Shown here piece by piece: positions 1 through 7,373 of a stretch of DNA of 64,000 nt. A model generated the notes under the pieces. It saw only the letters and a list, made by a program, of their open reading frames with translations. It ran no database searches and was not told the origin of the DNA. The stretch is from Kribbella sp. VKM Ac-2568 (GTDB lineage Bacteria; Actinomycetota; Actinomycetes; Propionibacteriales; Kribbellaceae), in assembly GCF_004345365.1 (NCBI RefSeq), contig NZ_SLVF01000012.1:62001-126000 (forward strand). The letters are read 5' to 3'. Made by a program: the position numbers and the translations under genes. Positions within the stretch are counted from its first letter, which is position 1. Every line of letters starts with the position of its first letter.

Positions 1-1049
1 GTACGAAGCCGGCCGTACTGCCCGGTGAAGAACGCGACCGGCTCGCCCGTTCGCTTGCCACCGGCAACAGGGATCGCCCAGAGGCGCTCACCCCTGAGGC
101 CCGCCATGAAGATGTGGCCCTGGGCAAACGCTATGCCGGACGGCGACGCGTCACTGGTCTTCCACTGCGCGATCGGATCCACCAGCCCGTCGATCTTGCT
201 GACCCCCTCGGCGCCGGGCCACCCGTAGTTCGCCCCCGCGGTGATCGCGTTCAGCTCGTCCCACGCTTTCTGCCCGAACTCCGCGGCGTACAACTGGTTC
301 CCATCGAACGCGAGCCCCTGGACATTGCGGTGGCCCTTGGAGAACCAGAGCCTGTTCCCGGGATTGCCGGGCGCCGGCTTGCCGTCTGTGGTGATCCGCA
401 GAATCTTGCCGCCGAGCGAGTCGTCGTCCTGCGAGTTCGGCCGATCCGCCCCGTCACCCGTCCCGGCGTACAGGAACCCATCCGGCCCGAACCTGAGCCG
501 GCCCCCGTTGTGGATGGCCGCCGCCGGGATCCCGTCAAGGATCACCTGAGGACTGCTGATCCGGTTGTTGCTGAAGGTCAGCCTGGCGATCCGGTTGTCA
601 TCGCCGCTGCTGTAGTAGGCATACACATAAGGCCGCCGCGGATACTCCGGATCCACCGCAAGCCCCAACAACCCACCCTCAGACGACGGATCCACGCCAG
701 GCACCGTCCCGACGTCACTGACGCTGCTCCCGGCAACCCGCTTAACCTTCCCCGAGTCCCGCTCAGCCACAAGCGCACTCTTGTCCGGCAGAAACGCCAA
801 CCCCCAAGGCACCTCAATCCCAGTAGCCACATCCCCAGCCACAGCCAACTTCACCGGCCCCGCCGGCGCACTGGTGGTCTTGGCAGGACTACTAGATGCA
901 GCACTACTGGGTTCAGACGTAGTACCCCCAGTAGTCGGGCTGGACGTAGACACAGACGGCTCAGCATCCCCGCCCCCATCCGAGCACCCAGCCAACAACG
1001 CAGCCACCACCAGTCCAGCAGACCCGACCTTTGCCCTAAGCACCATCAT
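1..1049 (-). CDS. PQQ-dependent glucose/sorbosone dehydrogenase-type lipoprotein (C-terminus off window)
   Basis: Secreted soluble aldose or aldonolactone dehydrogenase of the GDH/sorbosone dehydrogenase beta-propeller family. The frame runs off the left edge, so about 349 N-terminal residues are present. A signal peptide ends in lipobox LAGC (Cys22), followed by a Ser/Thr/Pro linker to about residue 65. Family motifs follow: VPWGLAFLPD, GGLLGLAVDP, HNGGRLRFGPDGFLYAGTGD and ANYGWPG. A GAGGAG ribosome site directly abuts the first of two ATG codons; the in-frame GTG at 1043 is better spaced and may be the true start. The exact substrate and real PQQ dependence cannot be told from this part. 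Confidence 0.88.
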   Translation of the reverse strand, partial: MMVLRAKVGSAGLVVAALLAGCSDGGGDAEPSVSTSSPTTGGTTSEPSSAASSSPAKTTSAPAGPVKLAVAGDVATGIEVPWGLAFLPDKSALVAERDSGKVKRVAGSSVSDVGTVPGVDPSSEGGLLGLAVDPEYPRRPYVYAYYSSGDDNRIARLTFSNNRISSPQVILDGIPAAAIHNGGRLRFGPDGFLYAGTGDGADRPNSQDDDSLGGKILRITTDGKPAPGNPGNRLWFSKGHRNVQGLAFDGNQLYAAEFGQKAWDELNAITAGANYGWPGAEGVSKIDGLVDPIAQWKTSDASPSGIAFAQGHIFMAGLRGERLWAIPVAGGKRTGEPVAFFTGQYGRLR

Positions 1050-1307
1050 CTCCTCGCCGCAGCCGAACCTGCCCCCAAAGTACTGACCCCTCCAACGCTC
1101 CACCCGCCCCCACCGTTACGCCAGCACAACGCCATAACCCCTCCACCTCCCCACTACACCGCCGCGCAGCCAAAGGTTGCAGACTGGTGCGACGTCGATG
1201 GTGCGGCTCAGGCAATGGCCGATGGGTTGGTCACGGTGGAGACACCTGACACCGCTCCCCACTGGACTGACCGGGCGGGACCTTGCCGAGCTGGATGCGC
1301 ACCAGGC
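1050..1307. other. Intergenic stretch, no gene recognised
   Basis: C-rich DNA upstream of the minus-strand dehydrogenase. Open frames here lack ribosome sites and familiar motifs. It should contain the promoter of the dehydrogenase gene, but no convincing -35/-10 pair was found. Confidence 0.4.
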
Positions 1308-1610
1308 TCAGCACTCAGTCAGGAGCCGGCCGATGACGTCGTGCGCGTCTTCGAGTTCGCGTCCGAACGTGATCAGCTCGTCCTCGGTCAACGGCCGCAG
1401 TAACCGCAGGCCCGGCCACGGCGCGAGGTCGGTGCTTGGTTCCGAGCGGGCCGGCTCCGGTGTCGGGTCCTGTGCACGTCGCCTGCCGAAGATGCGCCGC
1501 GAGAGCCTCGTCCGGGCCGGGCGGTCCGGCTGGGGGTGTTGCGCGTCTGCGCCGTCGGGCCAAGGACAGCCCCAGAGGAACCACGGATAGCCGAACATGA
1601 AGGGCGGCAT
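1308..1610 (-). CDS. Hypothetical protein, 100 aa
   Basis: Not a recognised family. The N-terminus is aromatic and hydrophobic (MPPFMFGYPWFLWGCPWP), the middle is Arg/Pro-rich, and the C-terminal 30 residues (LTEDELITFGRELEDAHDVI) look like an amphipathic helix. The ribosome site is weak; an internal ATG four codons in is an alternative start. The gene stands alone between the dehydrogenase and a methyltransferase operon on the same strand. It could be a spurious frame, but the well-formed acidic C-terminus speaks for a real small protein. Confidence 0.45.
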   Translation of the reverse strand: MPPFMFGYPWFLWGCPWPDGADAQHPQPDRPARTRLSRRIFGRRRAQDPTPEPARSEPSTDLAPWPGLRLLRPLTEDELITFGRELEDAHDVIGRLLTEC

Positions 1611-1852
1611 CTGCTGTCACCACCCTGGATTCGCTTCGCCGCGTGGGCGAGGTCCGGAACATCGTCGACGCAACCACGATCCCCGCTCGCGGCGCCGCGG
1701 CGGCAGGGCGTTAGTGCCCGGATCGCAGGGCCAAAGGTCTCCATCGCGACGGACCGTGCGCTCCGAGGAGGACGGACTCCACGGAGTACTGAGGACCTTG
1801 CGCAAACTGCGGTAGAGAACGCGCCCCCGGCTCTTCGAGCAGACGGGTTGCT

Positions 1853-1891
1853 CAGAAGGCAGGAAGGTCGTGGTGATCTTCCTGCCTTCTG
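1853..1891 (-). terminator. Hairpin terminator after the methyltransferase gene
   Basis: Perfect 14-bp inverted repeat, CAGAAGGCAGGAAG and CTTCCTGCCTTCTG, with an 11-nt loop, starting 9 bp beyond the stop of the minus-strand methyltransferase gene. Confidence 0.8.
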
Positions 1892-1899
1892 GGTGTGGG

Positions 1900-3189
1900 T
1901 CAGCTGAGCCAGGTGGGGCGGAGGGGAAAGTGGGCGTTGGCGTTGGCGTCCAGCTTCACGGCCAGGATTTGGTGTAGTTGGGTGTTGTTGCGTTCGAAGC
2001 CGACTCGGCAGGCTGCTAGGTAGAGGCCCCAGACCTTTGCGGTGGGGTAGCCGACCTCCGCGACTGCGGCGTCCCAGTTGGATTCCAGGTTTTCGGACCA
2101 GCCGGTCAGGGTCATGGCGTAGTGCTCGCGGAGGTTTTCTTCGTGGCGGACTTCGAAGCCGGCGTCCTGGGCTTCGGCGATGATGCGGCCGGAGCCGATG
2201 AGCTCGCCGTCGGGGAAGATGTAGCGGTCGATGAAGGCGCCGGTGGAGCGGTAGCGGTTGTCCGGGCGGGTGATGGTGTGGTTGAGGAGCCGGCCGCCGG
2301 GGCGTAGGTGGTCGAGCAGGAAGCCGAAGTACGACGGGTAGTTGCGGACGCCGATGTGTTCGGTGAGGCCGATGGAGCTGATCGCGTCGAAGTCGTGCTC
2401 CGAGACGTCGCGATAGTCGGAGAAGCGGACCTCTGCCAGGTCCTCCAGACCCTCGCGCTTGATCGCCTCCTGGGCCCACTCGGCCTGCGCCGCGGAGAGC
2501 GTCACACCCAGAGCCTTCACGCCGTACTCGCGGGCCGCGTGGCGGACCATGCCGCCCCAGCCGCAGCCGACGTCGAGCAGGCGCTGCCCCGGCTTGAGGT
2601 CCAGCTTGCGCGCGACCAGGTCGTACTTCTCGTACTGCGCTTGCTCCAGCGACGCGTCCTCGGTGGGGAACACCGCGCACGTGTACGTCATCGACGGACC
2701 GAGGATGTACTCGTAGAAGGTGTTCGACACGTCGTAGTGGTGGTGGATCGCGGCCTTGTCGCGGCTGCGGGAATGCCGTAGACCTTCGAAGGTACGGCGC
2801 CAGCGCGGCAGGTGCTCCTGGGGCGGCGGGGGAGGCGGCTTGAGGTGGCTCCAGCCGAGGCCGCGGACGATCCGCAGGGCCTCCGCGGGCGTGGGTCGCT
2901 CGAAGTGGACCTGGTTGAGCATCATCTTCATCAGGTCGTACGGGTTGCCCGGGTGGACGCCCTCGATCTCCAGATCGCCTTGTACGTAAGCCCGGACCAG
3001 GCCGAGGTCGCCCGGCGCGGTCAGGATGTACGACAGCCCTCGCTCGGTCGCGAGGTGCATGTGGATCGGGGAGTCCTCGGGCCCGGTCGCGCTGCCGTCG
3101 TACGCGGTGAACCGGAAGGGAAGACCGACAGGTGCCACCGCTGTGAGCGCACCTGCGATGGAAACCTGCGTCGTGATCGTTGCGGTCAT
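1900..3189 (-). CDS. tmsB: Cyclopropane-fatty-acid-synthase family SAM methyltransferase (TmsB/BfaB-like)
   Basis: Transfers a methyl or methylene from S-adenosylmethionine to the double bond of a phospholipid-bound unsaturated acyl chain. The 429-aa protein has an N-terminal domain to about residue 130, the HHHYDVSNTFY substrate region (about 148-158), SAM motif I LDVGCGWGG (205-213), and the family segment ITRPDNRYRSTGAFIDRYIFP. ATG 3189 is chosen because it overlaps the stop of the upstream FAD oxidoreductase gene as ATGA; the frame stays open much further upstream, but only inside that gene. Order and overlap match the known tmsA-tmsB pair, in which this enzyme makes a 10-methylene intermediate. 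A plain cyclopropane synthase is the alternative. Confidence 0.88.
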   Translation of the reverse strand: MTATITTQVSIAGALTAVAPVGLPFRFTAYDGSATGPEDSPIHMHLATERGLSYILTAPGDLGLVRAYVQGDLEIEGVHPGNPYDLMKMMLNQVHFERPTPAEALRIVRGLGWSHLKPPPPPPQEHLPRWRRTFEGLRHSRSRDKAAIHHHYDVSNTFYEYILGPSMTYTCAVFPTEDASLEQAQYEKYDLVARKLDLKPGQRLLDVGCGWGGMVRHAAREYGVKALGVTLSAAQAEWAQEAIKREGLEDLAEVRFSDYRDVSEHDFDAISSIGLTEHIGVRNYPSYFGFLLDHLRPGGRLLNHTITRPDNRYRSTGAFIDRYIFPDGELIGSGRIIAEAQDAGFEVRHEENLREHYAMTLTGWSENLESNWDAAVAEVGYPTAKVWGLYLAACRVGFERNNTQLHQILAVKLDANANAHFPLRPTWLS

Positions 3190-4565
3190 CGGCGCGTCAC
3201 CGCCTTTTCGTAGAGCCCGGTGAGCCGGGCGTCGGGGTCGTACCGTTCTTTCACCTCGGTGAGGGCCGGGACGTTGTACAGCTGGTCGAAGGTGTCTCGG
3301 TCGTAGTAAGCGTCGGAGTACAGCGATTTGTGCCCGTCGAAGTCGGCGACGGCGGCCTCGATCCGGCGGTTCACGTCGCCGTCGGCGGCGCCCGGGGCGA
3401 TCGCGACCGTGCCCCAGAAGCCCACGTTGACGTAGGTCTCGTCCGGTTTCAGCGGATACAAGGGCCAGGCGGTGTCCCCGCGCAGCCGCAGCGGGCAGAG
3501 CCAGACCGGCCGCATCCCCACCTCGGCGTCGAACCAGCGCAGGAACCCGGCCAGCCTCGACGCCGGGATCTCCACGTCCTGGACGACCCGCTCGCGGTCC
3601 GGGTTGCCCTTGCGGCGATTGATGCGCGCGGCAACCTGATGGCGGTTCTCGAACCCGATGATCTTGTGGTAGACGTCGCTGCGCCGCAGCCGCCGCGGCC
3701 AGATCCGCCGTACATAGGGGTTCTGCGCGCCGAAGGCCTGCGAGCACCAGAACCAGTCGGTGTCCCACCTCCACAGGTAGTCGTTCGCGGTGAGGAAGTC
3801 GGTCGTTCGTTGCTGGATCGACCGGTAGAAGATCTGCTGACCGGTGTAGTCACTTGTCCGTACTACGGCGTCGCTGTTGCGGCCCAACGTCAGATACGCC
3901 TCGTCCGGGCTGAACGCGACCCCGTCGACGAAGTGCACCGGTTCGCCCTCGTAGGTGCTGTCGGCAACGATCGACTCGATCGCCGGGCCGAGCTCGTCCA
4001 GGCCGAGCCGCACGTGCCGCAGCGCGACGTACGGCGAGATCCGGTCGAGCTCGATCCGCAGCCGGGTCGCGTAGCCGAGCGAGCCGTAGGAGTTCGGGAA
4101 GGTCCGGAACAGGTCGGCGTGCTCGCCGTTCGGGCGCGCGGTGACGATCTCGCCGGCGCCGGTCAGGATGTCCAGCTCGAGCACGGACTCGTGCGGCAAG
4201 CCGGCGCGGAACGACGACGACTCGATCCCCAGTCCGGTGACCGCGCCGCCGAGCGTGATCGTGCGCAACTGCGGCACGACCATCGGCATCAACCCGTGGG
4301 GGAGGGTCGCCGCGACCAGGTCCTCGTACGTACACATGCCCTGGACGTCGGCCGTCCGGCCGACCGGATCGACGCTGATCACACCGGTGAGCCCTGAGAC
4401 ATCGAGCCCTGGAGTGGCCACCTGGGTCCGCGGGCGGAACAGGTTGGAGCTGCGCTTCGCCAGCCGGACCGGTGCACCGGCCGGGATGCGCTGATAGGAC
4501 TCTCGCAACCGTCCTACCGCCTGATCGTGATCGAGAGTCGAGGCCAGATCCGATGTCGTAGGCAC
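3186..4565 (-). CDS. tmsA: FAD-binding oxidoreductase (TmsA/BfaA-like)
   Basis: 459-aa FAD_binding_4 oxidoreductase of the DHCR24/alditol-oxidase type. The FAD-binding half (about residues 45-190) contains TADVQGMCTYEDLVAATL and TLGGAVTGLGIESSSFRAGLP; the C-terminal half carries VYHKIIGFENR and a terminal DARLTGLYEKAV. In the family pair known from mycobacteria and Thermomonospora, this partner reduces the 10-methylene acyl product of the methyltransferase to a 10-methyl (tuberculostearate-type) chain. Role here is inferred from family plus the 4-bp ATGA coupling to the methyltransferase. Start codon is GTG; no strong ribosome site, so the start is less certain. Confidence 0.85.
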   Translation of the reverse strand: MPTTSDLASTLDHDQAVGRLRESYQRIPAGAPVRLAKRSSNLFRPRTQVATPGLDVSGLTGVISVDPVGRTADVQGMCTYEDLVAATLPHGLMPMVVPQLRTITLGGAVTGLGIESSSFRAGLPHESVLELDILTGAGEIVTARPNGEHADLFRTFPNSYGSLGYATRLRIELDRISPYVALRHVRLGLDELGPAIESIVADSTYEGEPVHFVDGVAFSPDEAYLTLGRNSDAVVRTSDYTGQQIFYRSIQQRTTDFLTANDYLWRWDTDWFWCSQAFGAQNPYVRRIWPRRLRRSDVYHKIIGFENRHQVAARINRRKGNPDRERVVQDVEIPASRLAGFLRWFDAEVGMRPVWLCPLRLRGDTAWPLYPLKPDETYVNVGFWGTVAIAPGAADGDVNRRIEAAVADFDGHKSLYSDAYYDRDTFDQLYNVPALTEVKERYDPDARLTGLYEKAVTRR

Positions 4566-4762
4566 CGATCCAACGTACTCCGAGAATCCGGCCTCGGCAC
4601 GGAATTCTCACCACCTTCGAGGCCACTTTAGGACCACTCGGTCCAGTGGTTCTACGCCGCGAAAAGATTTCTCCCGACCGGATGTCGAGCGCCCGGCGCC
4701 GGCTCCGACGTACCGGGTGAGCGGCTCGAAATCTGTCCGGAGGTGCGAGTAGGTTGCCGATC

Positions 4763-5695
4763 ATGGTTGACGTGGTGAAGACGTGGCTGCCGTGGCAGGA
4801 CCCGGACAGCTTCCTCGGTGGTCTGCCGGCAGGGTTCGACCCGGACTACTACGTGGGTGGTGACCGGCCGGACTCGCTGGACTCGGTCGAGTTCTACGTG
4901 CCCAACTACATGGGCTCGTCCGACGTGGTCGAGGTCATCCGGGACATGCCCGCGCTCAAGGTCGTGCAGACCCAGACGGCCGGGTTCGAGAACCTGCTGC
5001 CGCACCTGCGCGAGGGAGTCACCTTGTGCAATGCCCGGGGCGTCCACGACGCGTCCACCGCGGAGTTGGCGGTCGGGCTGATCTTGGCGACGTACCGGCG
5101 GCTGCCGCGTGCGGTGAAGAACCAGGAGCGCGGCGAGTGGCCTTCGTCGTACCGGGAGCTCGACGACTCGCTCGCCGACCGGACCGTGCTGATCCTCGGC
5201 TACGGGTCGATCGGGGAGGCGTTGGAGCGGCGGCTCGACGGGTTCGAGTGCGACGTGATCCGAGTGGCGCGGCGGGCGCGGGACGGCGTTCACCCCACCA
5301 CCGACCTGCCGAGGTTGCTGCCGCGGGCCGACGTCGTGGTGCTGCTGACGCCGGCGACCGACGAGACGCGCGGGATGGTCGACGCCAAGTTCCTCGCCCA
5401 GCTCAAGGACGGCGCGCTGCTCGTCAACGTCGCGCGCGGAGTCGTCGTGGACACCGACGCGTTGCTCGGCGAACTGACCACCGAGCGGATCCACGCGGCC
5501 CTGGACGTGACGGATCCCGAGCCGCTGCCCGCCGGGCATCCGCTGTGGGCTGCTCCGAACGTGCTGATCAACCCGCACCGCGGCGGCGCCTCGACAGCGT
5601 TCGAGCCGCGGGTGGCGAGGCTGGTCCGCGCCCAGCTGGAGCGCTATGCCAAGGGTGAACCACTGATCAACATCGTGGCGGGGCCGCCGCGTTGA
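4763..5695 (+). CDS. D-isomer specific 2-hydroxyacid dehydrogenase
   Basis: NAD(P)H-dependent dehydrogenase interconverting 2-hydroxy and 2-oxo acids. The 310-aa protein has the split catalytic domain typical of the family, the Rossmann motif LGYGSIGEALERR, and the catalytic residues Arg in NVARGVVVDTDAL, the acid in DVTDPEPLP and His in INPHRGG. ATG 4763 is preferred; an in-frame TTG at 4754 lies 10 nt after GGAGG and is a real alternative. Divergent from the FAD oxidoreductase gene with about 200 bp between. Substrate unknown; short glyoxylate/hydroxypyruvate-type acids are usual for this subfamily. Confidence 0.88.
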   Translation: MVDVVKTWLPWQDPDSFLGGLPAGFDPDYYVGGDRPDSLDSVEFYVPNYMGSSDVVEVIRDMPALKVVQTQTAGFENLLPHLREGVTLCNARGVHDASTAELAVGLILATYRRLPRAVKNQERGEWPSSYRELDDSLADRTVLILGYGSIGEALERRLDGFECDVIRVARRARDGVHPTTDLPRLLPRADVVVLLTPATDETRGMVDAKFLAQLKDGALLVNVARGVVVDTDALLGELTTERIHAALDVTDPEPLPAGHPLWAAPNVLINPHRGGASTAFEPRVARLVRAQLERYAKGEPLINIVAGPPR

Positions 5696-5729
5696 AACCA
5701 TGCGCGTCAAACCATCTGGAGGGACGACG

Positions 5730-6818
5730 ATGTCCGAGGCCGTACTGCTGATCGGGACCAAGAAAGGGCTCTGGATCGGACGGAGCGACGCCGAGCGCCG
5801 GAAGTGGACGCTCGACGGGCCACAGTTCGAGATGCAGGGCATCTACTCCGTCGGCATCGACACCCGCGGCGACCGGCCGCGCCTGTTCACCGGCGGCACC
5901 AGCGAGCACTGGGGACCGGCCGTCTTCCACAGTGACGACCTCGGCAGGACCTGGGACGAGCCCCCGCAGGGCTCGATCGGCTTCCCCGCGGAGGCCGACG
6001 CATCGCTCGAACGCGTCTGGCAGATCCAGCCGGCGCCGGCCGACCAGCCGGGAGTCGTCTACGCCGGGGCGCAGCCGTCGTCGTTGTGGAAGTCGACCGA
6101 CGGGGGAGTGAGGTTCGAGCTGGTCAGCGGCCTGTGGGATCACCCGCACCGCAAGGACTGGGGCGCGGGGTTCGGCGGGCAGGCCATCCACACCGTGCTC
6201 CCGCACCCCACGGATCCCGCCCGGATGAGCGTCGCGATGTCGACCGGCGGGGTCTACCGGACCTCCGACGGCGGTGACTCGTGGGAGCCCGCGAACCACG
6301 GGATCAAGGCGCACTTCATGCCCGACCCGGACCCCGAGTTCGGCCAGTGCGTGCACAAGCTCGCGGGGCACCCGGCGGTGCCCGAGCGGATGTTCGCGCA
6401 GAACCACCACGGCGTCTACCGGTCCGACGACGGTGGCACGATCTGGAAGTCGATCGCGGACGGGCTGCCGTCGGACTTCGGGTTCCCGATCGTGGTGCAC
6501 CCGCACGAGCCCGACACGGTCTACGTCTTCCCGCTGGTCGCGGACGCGAACCGGATCCCCGCCGACGGGAAGTGCCACGTGTACCGGTCCCGCGACGCCG
6601 GATCGACCTGGGAGGCCCTGACAAACGGCCTGCCCGAGGTCCCGGCGTACGCGCCGGTGCTGCGCGACGCGCTGTGCGTCGACCAAGCGGACCCGGCGGG
6701 CGTCTACCTCGGGACCCGCGACGGGTGCGTCTACGCGAGCGCCGATGCCGGCGACACCTGGACCGAGGTGGCCCGCCACCTGCCCGACGTACTGACCGTT
6801 CGCGCCGCCGTCCTCTGA
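5730..6818 (+). CDS. BNR/Asp-box repeat beta-propeller protein (sialidase-like fold)
   Basis: 362-aa cytoplasmic-looking protein with no signal peptide. At least five Asp-box motifs of the SxDxGxTW type are visible: HSDDLGRTW, RTSDGGDSW, RSDDGGTIW, RSRDAGSTW and SADAGDTW, as in sialidase and WD40/YVTN-like propellers. True sialidase catalytic residues are not evident, so a glycosidase role is not claimed. ATG 5730 is set by GGAGGG six bases upstream. The gene lies just before a MoaD-like gene on the same strand, 78 bp apart, suggesting a shared transcript. Function unknown. Confidence 0.82.
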   Translation: MSEAVLLIGTKKGLWIGRSDAERRKWTLDGPQFEMQGIYSVGIDTRGDRPRLFTGGTSEHWGPAVFHSDDLGRTWDEPPQGSIGFPAEADASLERVWQIQPAPADQPGVVYAGAQPSSLWKSTDGGVRFELVSGLWDHPHRKDWGAGFGGQAIHTVLPHPTDPARMSVAMSTGGVYRTSDGGDSWEPANHGIKAHFMPDPDPEFGQCVHKLAGHPAVPERMFAQNHHGVYRSDDGGTIWKSIADGLPSDFGFPIVVHPHEPDTVYVFPLVADANRIPADGKCHVYRSRDAGSTWEALTNGLPEVPAYAPVLRDALCVDQADPAGVYLGTRDGCVYASADAGDTWTEVARHLPDVLTVRAAVL

Positions 6819-6896
6819 CCCCCCGGTACTGCGGGTCGCCCGCCGCGGCTGGATCAGCGCGGCGGGTCGTGGCGGAACTTGAAGAGAGGTGGATCG

Positions 6897-7184
6897 ATGG
6901 CAGTGGTGGTGAAGTTGCCGACGGTGCTGAGGCCGTTCGCAGGTGGCGTCGAGCGGGTCGAGGTCACGTCGGCAGAGGCGGAGACCACGGTCGGCGCGGT
7001 GTTCGCCGCGCTGGAGCAGGAACATCCAGCGCTGCGCCGACGCCTGACCGACGAACAAGGCGCCCTCCGGCGACACGTCAACGTCTTCCTCGGCAACGAC
7101 AACGTCCGCGACCTCGACGGCCTCGGCACCACCCTGACCGACGGCGACGAACTCCTCATCCTCCCCAGCGTCGCCGGCGGCTGA
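6897..7184 (+). CDS. MoaD/ThiS-family beta-grasp protein ending in Gly-Gly
   Basis: 95-aa ubiquitin-like protein. VVKLPTVLRPFAGG at the start and DGDELLILPSVAGG at the end fit the beta-grasp fold, with the C-terminal Gly-Gly used by MoaD, ThiS and SAMP proteins for adenylation and thiocarboxylation. ATG 6897 follows a GAGAGGTGG ribosome site. No E1-like (MoeB/ThiF) gene or molybdopterin gene is near, so it is more likely a dedicated sulfur carrier or small modifier than the housekeeping MoaD. It follows the Asp-box propeller gene in the same direction. Confidence 0.85.
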   Translation: MAVVVKLPTVLRPFAGGVERVEVTSAEAETTVGAVFAALEQEHPALRRRLTDEQGALRRHVNVFLGNDNVRDLDGLGTTLTDGDELLILPSVAGG

Positions 7185-7373
7185 GCAAGCCCGGAGCGAC
7201 AAGACTGTTGGCTGGGGTTCGGCTCGACTGATAGGTGGTGACGGAACGTGGTCGCCTTGTAGCGTGGGGAGTCGGGCTGCGCCTCGGGGGTTGTGGCGAG
7301 GTTGGAGGCGCACTTACCGTCAGTTGTGGGTGCGGCCCGGCCTGCGTCCGGGCACCCGGGGGGAAGGTGCCGT

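Noticed and set aside
3190..3774. Upstream extension of the methyltransferase frame
   Set aside because: It lies wholly within the FAD oxidoreductase gene in another frame; the ATGA overlap gives a better start at 3189.
4652..5842. Long open frame on the minus strand opposite the 2-hydroxyacid dehydrogenase
   Set aside because: Low-complexity Arg/Pro/Val-rich translation with no ribosome site; the opposite strand codes for a clear enzyme. Typical antisense frame in GC-rich DNA, as are many others here (for example 5667-7313, 10044-11471, 16869-18653).
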